Program-made: the position numbers and the translations under genes
Shown: positions 57,880 to 64,000 of the stretch, piece by piece
Position numbering within the stretch: the stretch's first letter is position 1
Layout: every line of letters starts with the position of its first letter
Notes under the pieces: model-generated
Databases searched by the model: none
Seen by the model: the letters and a program-made list of their open reading frames with translations, nothing else
Told to the model about the DNA's origin: nothing
From: Acinetobacter sp. TR3
Lineage (GTDB): Bacteria; Pseudomonadota; Gammaproteobacteria; Pseudomonadales; Moraxellaceae
Reading direction: 5' to 3'
NCBI RefSeq assembly: GCF_027105055.1
Contig: NZ_CP114264.1
Span: 1,922,001-1,986,000, forward strand
DNA length: 64,000 bases

Positions 57880-60800
57880 CTAACTATGCAGCTCATTTAG
57901 CAATTTATTTAACAAATCAACAATAAACTGAATCCGCTTATCGTACTCAGCCAATTGCACTGTGACCTTCAAACGCTGTCCTCCTTCCATACGATAATAG
58001 GTTGGATTTTTTTGCATTAACTGAATAATGCTGATCGCTTGTACAGGAGTATCTGGTGAAAAGTCGATATAGCCACCATTAGTGTTCACATCAATTTTGG
58101 TAATCCCGAGTTGTTCTGCTCTCAAACGTAATTGATGTACGCTAAACAATTGTTTGACCGACTGTGGTGGAATGCCAAAGCGATCAATGAGTTCCATCCG
58201 AATATTATCAAGCTTCTCTTGTGTATCCGTATTACTAATGCGCTTATAGAACAACAAACGCTGATGCACATCACCCAAATAATCATCTGGAATCAATGCT
58301 GGCATATGTAGGTTAATTTCAGCAGTTAATGACAAAGGTGCATCAAAGTTTGGCGTTTTGCCTTTTTGGATGGCTTTGGTCGCTTTCTCTAACATTTCCA
58401 TATACAAGCTATAACCAATTGCTTGCATCGAACCACTTTGCTGCTCACCAAGTAATTCACCCGCACCCCGAATCTCCAAGTCTTCAGTTGCAAGCATGAA
58501 TCCTGCGCCCAGTGTTGAAGCACGTTGAATAGCATCAAGACGCTTTTCTGCATCGCCTTTGAGATGTTTTAGCGATGGAACGAGTAAATAAGCATACGCT
58601 TGGTGATGTGAACGACCGACTCGACCACGTAATTGATGTAGTTGTGCTAAGCCCAACTTGTCGGCTCTTTCAATGATAATCGTATTGGCATTCGGTACAT
58701 CAATACCCGTTTCGATAATGGTTGAACATACAAGAACATTATATTCTTTGTGATAGAACTGCTGCATGACCTGCTCAAGTTCACGTTCACGCATTTGTCC
58801 ATGCGCAACTGCAACACGTGCCTCTGGGACTAACGTGCGAATCGTTTCGGCAGCACGTTCAATCGTATCAACCTCATTATGTAATAAGTAGACCTGACCA
58901 CCACGTAACAACTCACGCAGAATCGCTTCTTTAATTGAGTCATCCGTATGTTCTTGAACAAAAGTTTTGACAGCTAAACGGCGGGCGGGCGGCGTTGCAA
59001 TAATCGAAAGATCTCGCATCCCAGAGAATGCCATATTCAGAGTTCGTGGAATTGGCGTCGCCGTTAGCGTCAGCATATCCACATCGGCACGTAAGGCTTT
59101 AATCCGTTCTTTATCACGAACACCAAAACGATGTTCCTCATCAACAATCATTAATCCAAGATTCTTGAATTGAATGTTTTCTTGCAGGATTTTATGTGTT
59201 CCCACCACAATATCAACTTTGCCTTCAGCTAAGTCTTCAATCGTTTTCAGATGTGTTTTATTGCTACCAAAACGAGACAGCACTTCAATACGCACCGCTG
59301 TATCAGCAAAACGATCTTTAAAGGACTCATAATGCTGCTGTGCCAATAGCGTAGTAGGAACTAATACCGCAACTTGCTTGTTGTTTTGGACTGCAACAAA
59401 AGCTGCTCGCATCGCCACTTCGGTTTTACCAAAACCAACATCACCACAGACCAAACGATCCATTGGTTTGGCAAGTTGCATATCATGGAGGGTTGCTTCA
59501 ATCGCATTGGCTTGGTCTAAAGTCTCTTCATAGGCAAAGCCACTAGAGAATTGCATATATCCCGTATGGTCCAATTCAAAGGCAAAACCCGGTTTCGATT
59601 GACGGCGTGCCTGAATATGTAACAACTCAGCCGCAACATCATGGATTTGCTCTAAAGCTTTCCGCTTGGCTTTACTCCATGTATCTGTACCTAATTTATG
59701 CAAAGGCGCTAAGTCTGGATCGCCACCACTATAACGACTGATCAGGTGTAAATTGGTGACAGGCACATAAACTTTTGCACCATCCGCATAATCGAGCTGT
59801 AAAAACTCATGATCCTGTTGATCAATTTCTAAGGTAATTAAGCCTGCATAACGCCCAACACCATGATCGATATGTACTACAGGCGCACCAATACTGAGTT
59901 CAGTTAAACTCCGAACAAGAAATTCTTCAGAAACTTCTTGCTGACGCTTACGACGTCGTTGCACTACCCGATGTTCATAGAGTTGATTTTCAGAAATGAC
60001 TGAGAGTTGATTGCTTAGCACGAGTCCGCGATCTAATGGCGCGCTTGTGATTGCAACTTGTAATTTGTCTTTCTGGAATTGGACAAAACTTTCAACTGTT
60101 GTGATTTCACCTAGAACTGAACGCAATGCATCTTTTAAAGTCTCACGCCGACCTGCACTTTCCGCGACCAATAACACAGGATGTTTAACTTGGTCGATAT
60201 AATGTTTGACTGCTTCAAATGGTTGTTCTTTTTTAGGATCAACTGCAAGCTTAGGCGGTTGTTCTGCTGAAAGATTCAGAACCCCAGCTTTTTCATCAAA
60301 TACTTCAGCAGAAGCCAAAATTCTTGGAAATTGATTTAATGCCTGTAACACATGATTTGGCATTAAAAAAAGCTCTTCAGGTGGAAGAATTGGTTGGTCG
60401 ATGTTATGACGGCGATCTTCATAACGACGAACCACTTCTTTCCAAAAATTGATTAATTCGTCTTCAACTTCGTTATTTGTAATGACAACGCAATTCTTTG
60501 GTAAGTATGTCATAAGCATACTTTGCGCTTCCATCACCTTTTTCTCAAAGAATAAAGGTAAATAGAACTCTAATCCCGGTGTTGCAATTCCTTCAAGTAC
60601 ATCTTGATAAATTGGGTTTTTCTTAGGATTCGCAGTTGGAAAACTTTCTGCGTAACGATCTCTAAAGGTAGAACGTCCCTCTTTTAAAGGAAATTCTTTT
60701 GCTGGTAAAACGGTGAAGTTTTTTAAAGATTCAGTGGTTCTTTGCGTTTCTGGATCAAAAAATTTTAAGCTTTCAATTTCATCATCAAATAAATCAATTC

Positions 60801-61353
60801 GAATCGGTTGATCTTGTCCAGATGCATAAATGTCCATGATACTACCACGAACAGCAAACTCCCCATGATCATAAACAGTATCGACCAAACGATAACCTGC
60901 CTGCACCAGTTGCTTTTTCTGCACTTCCAAATTAAGTCGTTGTCCAACTTTAATATCAAAGTGTTCACCCACCACCCATGAATATGGTGCAACACGTTGA
61001 GCCAAAGTACTTGCAGAAACCAGCAGAATACCCTTTTGTGGCATATTCGATAAAATCGCCAAACGTTCAGACACAATATCTTGATGCGGAGACAAACGAT
61101 CGTAAGGCAAGATTTCCCAATCAGGAAAAATCGTTGGTTTTATCCCGTAAAATTCGAGTTCACTTTCGAGCTGAGCAAGATGCTGATTATTTCTCGCAAC
61201 AATCACATATAGATTTGAACTTTGCGTGGCAATTTCTTTGAATAATAATGCTGCTGACGATCCAAGTAAGGAACCAATCCAGCGTTTTTCGCCTGCTTTG
61301 AATTGTTTTAAGTTTAATTGAGAAATTTCTTGTTGAAACATAGAGAAAATCAT
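57880..61353 (-). CDS. mfd: Transcription-repair coupling factor Mfd
   Basis: 1,157 residues. UvrB-like N-terminal domains (GILLVSASTLAQRVAPY, IMDIYASGQDQPIRIDLFDD), an RNA-polymerase-interacting CarD-like domain near 490-560 (VVHIDHGVGRYAGL), and the RecG-like translocase: Walker A GDVGFGKTEVAM, DEEH box in LMIVDEEHRFG, and QLRGRVGRS. It removes stalled RNA polymerase and recruits UvrA. An ATG four codons in (61341, MFQQEISQ) may be the true start; neither has a strong ribosome site. Confidence 0.95.
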   Translation of the reverse strand: MIFSMFQQEISQLNLKQFKAGEKRWIGSLLGSSAALLFKEIATQSSNLYVIVARNNQHLAQLESELEFYGIKPTIFPDWEILPYDRLSPHQDIVSERLAILSNMPQKGILLVSASTLAQRVAPYSWVVGEHFDIKVGQRLNLEVQKKQLVQAGYRLVDTVYDHGEFAVRGSIMDIYASGQDQPIRIDLFDDEIESLKFFDPETQRTTESLKNFTVLPAKEFPLKEGRSTFRDRYAESFPTANPKKNPIYQDVLEGIATPGLEFYLPLFFEKKVMEAQSMLMTYLPKNCVVITNNEVEDELINFWKEVVRRYEDRRHNIDQPILPPEELFLMPNHVLQALNQFPRILASAEVFDEKAGVLNLSAEQPPKLAVDPKKEQPFEAVKHYIDQVKHPVLLVAESAGRRETLKDALRSVLGEITTVESFVQFQKDKLQVAITSAPLDRGLVLSNQLSVISENQLYEHRVVQRRRKRQQEVSEEFLVRSLTELSIGAPVVHIDHGVGRYAGLITLEIDQQDHEFLQLDYADGAKVYVPVTNLHLISRYSGGDPDLAPLHKLGTDTWSKAKRKALEQIHDVAAELLHIQARRQSKPGFAFELDHTGYMQFSSGFAYEETLDQANAIEATLHDMQLAKPMDRLVCGDVGFGKTEVAMRAAFVAVQNNKQVAVLVPTTLLAQQHYESFKDRFADTAVRIEVLSRFGSNKTHLKTIEDLAEGKVDIVVGTHKILQENIQFKNLGLMIVDEEHRFGVRDKERIKALRADVDMLTLTATPIPRTLNMAFSGMRDLSIIATPPARRLAVKTFVQEHTDDSIKEAILRELLRGGQVYLLHNEVDTIERAAETIRTLVPEARVAVAHGQMRERELEQVMQQFYHKEYNVLVCSTIIETGIDVPNANTIIIERADKLGLAQLHQLRGRVGRSHHQAYAYLLVPSLKHLKGDAEKRLDAIQRASTLGAGFMLATEDLEIRGAGELLGEQQSGSMQAIGYSLYMEMLEKATKAIQKGKTPNFDAPLSLTAEINLHMPALIPDDYLGDVHQRLLFYKRISNTDTQEKLDNIRMELIDRFGIPPQSVKQLFSVHQLRLRAEQLGITKIDVNTNGGYIDFSPDTPVQAISIIQLMQKNPTYYRMEGGQRLKVTVQLAEYDKRIQFIVDLLNKLLNELHS

Positions 61354-61582
61354 GTAATCGAAAAGACAATGCGCTTAGTTTAGCATGGAGTTTTTTACTT
61401 GAAGAATAAATTCGACTGATCACCCAAACGATTTAAGTTTACTTAGGCTATTTTATTCCCTATCCTATCAACATCATTTAACGTGAATAAACCAATTGGT
61501 TACTCAATAAGATTTGACTTATAAACCATATATTTAAAATTATTTTTTCAATAAAACTAAGAGAGAAATTTAATCCACACCC

Positions 61583-62149
61583 ATGATAACCAATATTCCC
61601 ACCCAGCAAATCCGAGCTGTTTATAACGATCAGACGATTCGTGTTTATCAAGCTTATTCTGATGCTATTGCAAATGCCGCCCTTCTTAATCAAACGTTTG
61701 TTTCACCACCATTTAAAATGGAAAGAATGACATGGATTAAACCCTCATTCCTTTGGATGATGTATCGTGCTGGCTGGGGATTTAAAGATGATGGGCAAAA
61801 TCGCATTTTAGCTATAGACATCACCCTTGAAGGTTTTGAATGGGCATTGGCACATAGCTGCCTCAGTCATCGTGATCCGTCATTAAGCGAAGAAAAATGG
61901 CAACAACGCAAAGATCATTCACCTGTACGAATTCAATGGGATCCTGAACGTGATCTATTATTACAACCACTTGAGCATAGAGCGATACAAATCGGACTGA
62001 GTAAAGAAGCTGTTCAACGCTATGTCAATCAATGGATTGTTTCGATTACAGACATTACACCACTTGCACATCAGATTCATGGATTAATCCAACAAAATAA
62101 AATGCAAGCAGCAAGTCTGCTACTGCCAAAAGAAACGGTTTATATTTGA
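61583..62149 (+). CDS. DUF4291-family protein
   Basis: 188 residues. The family pattern is clear: IRAVYNDQTIRVYQAYSDAI, KMERMTWIKPSFLWMMYRAG, and VRIQWDPERDL followed by RAIQIGLS. The Arg/Tyr/Trp conservation suggests a nucleotide- or RNA-related enzyme, but no activity is established. It is monocistronic, with a long hairpin after the stop. Confidence 0.86.
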   Translation: MITNIPTQQIRAVYNDQTIRVYQAYSDAIANAALLNQTFVSPPFKMERMTWIKPSFLWMMYRAGWGFKDDGQNRILAIDITLEGFEWALAHSCLSHRDPSLSEEKWQQRKDHSPVRIQWDPERDLLLQPLEHRAIQIGLSKEAVQRYVNQWIVSITDITPLAHQIHGLIQQNKMQAASLLLPKETVYI

Positions 62150-62154
62150 TAAAA

Positions 62155-62197
62155 TAAGCTACGGAATAATCTTTAACAGACCCTATTCCGTAGCTTA
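62155..62197. terminator. Terminator between DUF4291 gene and aceI
   Basis: A 14-bp perfect stem (TAAGCTACGGAATA / TATTCCGTAGCTTA) with a 15-nt loop is followed by AATTTTCTT, between convergent genes. Confidence 0.8.
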
Positions 62198-62230
62198 AAT
62201 TTTCTTGAGATTTATAAATCTCACTCTTGT

Positions 62231-62659
62231 TTAAGATGCAAATTTTACATTCGGGAAAAACCGCTCTTCGATCAAGTCATAACCCCATTGGAAGATAAAG
62301 GTATATACCAAAATACACATCGTTAAACCAAAATCTAAAATTAATGCATCAATAAAACTCATCTTCATCATATAGGCAATAATTGGAATGGTCACAAGCA
62401 TCAAACCACCCTCAAAGCCAACCGCATGTAAAATACGCACAGGAATCGTTCGTTTCCATTGATGTTTATGTTCAATTTTTTCAAAATAATGGTTAAAAAT
62501 CATGTTCCAAATCACCGAAATGACAGCCATGATTACACCTAAAACACCTGTTACTTCGAGTGGCATACTAAAAATAAAACTTAACGCAATTGCGATGATG
62601 ACCAATAAGATCACTTCATAGCTAATTGCATGAATGAGTCTTCTTCTGGAAATCAACAT
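62231..62659 (-). CDS. aceI: PACE-family efflux protein (AceI type)
   Basis: 142 residues from MLISRRRLIHAISYEVILLV at 62659; a longer frame from 62782 runs through the neighbouring gene's promoter and is unlikely. Four TM segments form two tandem pairs, with the conserved first-helix Glu (HAISYEVILL, residue 15) and the paired repeat (RILHAVGFEGGLMLV). AceI exports chlorhexidine and short-chain diamines. A divergent LysR gene adjoins it, as aceR does in A. baumannii. Confidence 0.88.
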   Translation of the reverse strand: MLISRRRLIHAISYEVILLVIIAIALSFIFSMPLEVTGVLGVIMAVISVIWNMIFNHYFEKIEHKHQWKRTIPVRILHAVGFEGGLMLVTIPIIAYMMKMSFIDALILDFGLTMCILVYTFIFQWGYDLIEERFFPNVKFAS

Positions 62660-62746
62660 TTTATAACACTCTTTTGTTTGGATATGCACCATTTTATTTT
62701 TATAATTTTGATTAATCCAATTAGGTTCTTTCAGTTTTTTTGACAG

Positions 62747-63640
62747 ATGAATATTAATCAAGAACAACTTCTGATGTTTCAAACTGTCATTGAGACAGGC
62801 TCATTTTCGGCGGCCGCGCGGAAACTCGGCAAAGTCCCTTCGGCAGTGAGCATGTCAATTGCCAACTTAGAAATTGATCTCAATCTCAATTTATTTGAGC
62901 GACTTGGACGTGAGCCGAAACCAACTTCTGCGGCAATGGTTTTATATGAGAAAACCCAACAGCTTTTGATTGAAATCAATCAATGGAAACAGCACGCTCA
63001 TGCGCTCAGCACTGGGCTAGAGTCAACCTTAAACATTGTCGTGGTCTCTGAATTACTGCATACCAATTGGACAGATTACATTACGTTGCTTGAACAACAT
63101 TTTCCGAATCTGACGATTAATATTTTTTCTGCTCCTCAAGAAGATGCTTTACAGATGTTGCTCGATCAATCTGCACAACTTGCACTCATGTTTGAACGAG
63201 AACAATTAGATAGTCGTGAACAATTTGTTGAATTAAAACGAGAAGCTCTTGTTCCAGTGATTGCTCAAGGTCATGCTTTAGCTCAATTTGAGCAAATTTC
63301 CTTTGAGCAAATGGTGCAGACGCGCCAAATCGTGGTGGCTAGCCGTAACCATAGCATCAAGCCAGAACTACTATTTTCTAAAGATTATTGGCGCACAGAT
63401 AATCATCATTCTGCGTGTATGATGATTATTCGGAATTTAGGTTGGGGAGTTTTACCCTTAGAAATGTTTAATGAGAATCCCGAACTAAAGAAAAAACTAA
63501 AAGTTTTGGAACTTTATGATTTCACCCCAAAGTTTGAATACTACGTCGATCTAGTCTGGAGTCGAGAAAGCGAGTTAGGTATTGCTGCTAGATTTTTGAT
63601 TGAACACATTCGACAACTACGTCAGCAACCGAGAAAATAG
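62747..63640 (+). CDS. aceR: LysR-type regulator (AceR-like)
   Basis: 297 residues. The LysR winged HTH is at 1-60 (EQLLMFQTVIETGSFSAAAR, VPSAVSMSIANLEIDL), followed by an effector domain. Position 87 bp from the divergent aceI start supports a role as its activator, AceR, which senses chlorhexidine or diamines. The name rests on synteny, not on a distinctive motif. Confidence 0.75.
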   Translation: MNINQEQLLMFQTVIETGSFSAAARKLGKVPSAVSMSIANLEIDLNLNLFERLGREPKPTSAAMVLYEKTQQLLIEINQWKQHAHALSTGLESTLNIVVVSELLHTNWTDYITLLEQHFPNLTINIFSAPQEDALQMLLDQSAQLALMFEREQLDSREQFVELKREALVPVIAQGHALAQFEQISFEQMVQTRQIVVASRNHSIKPELLFSKDYWRTDNHHSACMMIIRNLGWGVLPLEMFNENPELKKKLKVLELYDFTPKFEYYVDLVWSRESELGIAARFLIEHIRQLRQQPRK

Positions 63641-63747
63641 AGTAAATCACTCAAGTTTAAATGTATTGAAAGCGATGCTTTGCTTTCCTGTAGATTGTGC
63701 TATAAAGAAGTTATCCATAATTTTGTTTAAGTAAGAACGCTATATCA

Positions 63748-64000
63748 ATGACTCAGACTGCATTACACCAATTAAAAAATTTAACAACCGTTGTTGCCGA
63801 TAGTAGTGATCTAGAAGCGATTGAAAAATTTCGTCCATTAGATGCAACAACCAATCCATCACTCATTACAGCAGCGGCTGAACAACCTGAAAGTAAACAA
63901 CTGATTGAAGATGCTTATACACAAGCAAAACAAGAAGGCTATCAAAGTGATGAACTGATTGAACGCACCATTGATATTTTGACAGTGAAGTTTGGTGTTG
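63748..64000 (+). CDS. tal: Transaldolase (5' part, cut by window edge)
   Basis: 84 codons remain, starting MTQTALHQLKNLTTVVADSS and containing EKFRPLDATTNPSLI, the TalB-type N-terminal signature (DATTNPSL), with Asp17-region intact. It transfers the dihydroxyacetone unit in the pentose phosphate pathway. The catalytic Lys lies beyond the window edge. Confidence 0.92.
   Translation, partial: MTQTALHQLKNLTTVVADSSDLEAIEKFRPLDATTNPSLITAAAEQPESKQLIEDAYTQAKQEGYQSDELIERTIDILTVKFGV

Overview
This window is a stretch of gammaproteobacterial chromosome, most likely Acinetobacter (Moraxellaceae). Supporting signs are the AT-rich composition, a divergent aceI/aceR-type PACE efflux pair, a gspL-gspM pair standing apart from other type II secretion genes, the uppP/purF/cvpA/pyrD neighbourhood, and a complete isc operon (iscR-S-U-A-hscB-hscA-fdx). 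Genus is inferred from gene content and style; no rRNA or tRNA gene was recognised. The only non-coding RNA gene seen is the SRP RNA (ffs), antisense just beyond recX.

Layout. 1-7 kb: minus-strand housekeeping genes (a partial PaaX-type regulator, uppP, a degenerate M48 protease relative, purF, cvpA, pyrD). 7.2-13.1 kb: one giant trimeric autotransporter adhesin whose centre is about 1,345 residues of almost proline-free collagen-like triplets, including an 805-bp exact internal duplication. 13.3-20.0 kb: an AT-rich accessory island. A small tandem-HTH LuxR-type regulator gene that began divergently from the adhesin has been split by a 2,956-bp IS21-like element (7-bp target duplication, TG...CA inverted ends). 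That element carries an XRE regulator with a 31-bp palindromic operator, an unknown divergent gene, another unknown gene fragment, an istB remnant and a nested IS3-family element. Beyond it come a phage tail-collar (MdpB-like) protein, an unknown cysteine-rich protein, and a NarL-type response regulator with a seven-TM histidine kinase. 20-30 kb: gspM/gspL, sixA, gpsA, a nitroreductase, lipoproteins, pgk, a DUF2237 gene, yceF/maf, and an SmvA-type exporter with a divergent TetR regulator and a palindromic operator. 30-42 kb: a GNAT enzyme, a SUKH protein, an EstB-like serine hydrolase, a MaoC/FabG4/thiolase acyl-CoA locus, a GST-fold protein, rraA, rpsT, cysQ, yrfG and hslR. 42-49 kb: recA with a structured leader, recX, ffs, cpoB, ppiD, hupB, a phasin and a UbiJ-like membrane protein. 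49-55 kb: the isc operon behind an IscR-box promoter. 55-64 kb: a class III adenylate cyclase, a HIT protein, mfd, a DUF4291 protein, aceI/aceR and the start of a transaldolase gene.

The part most worth pursuing is 7.2-20 kb: a surface adhesin, an interrupted regulator, a tail-collar/cysteine-rich protein pair and a dedicated two-component system, each separated by strong hairpins. These may form one regulated surface-structure locus whose LuxR-type regulator has been knocked out by transposition. That linkage is inference from gene order.
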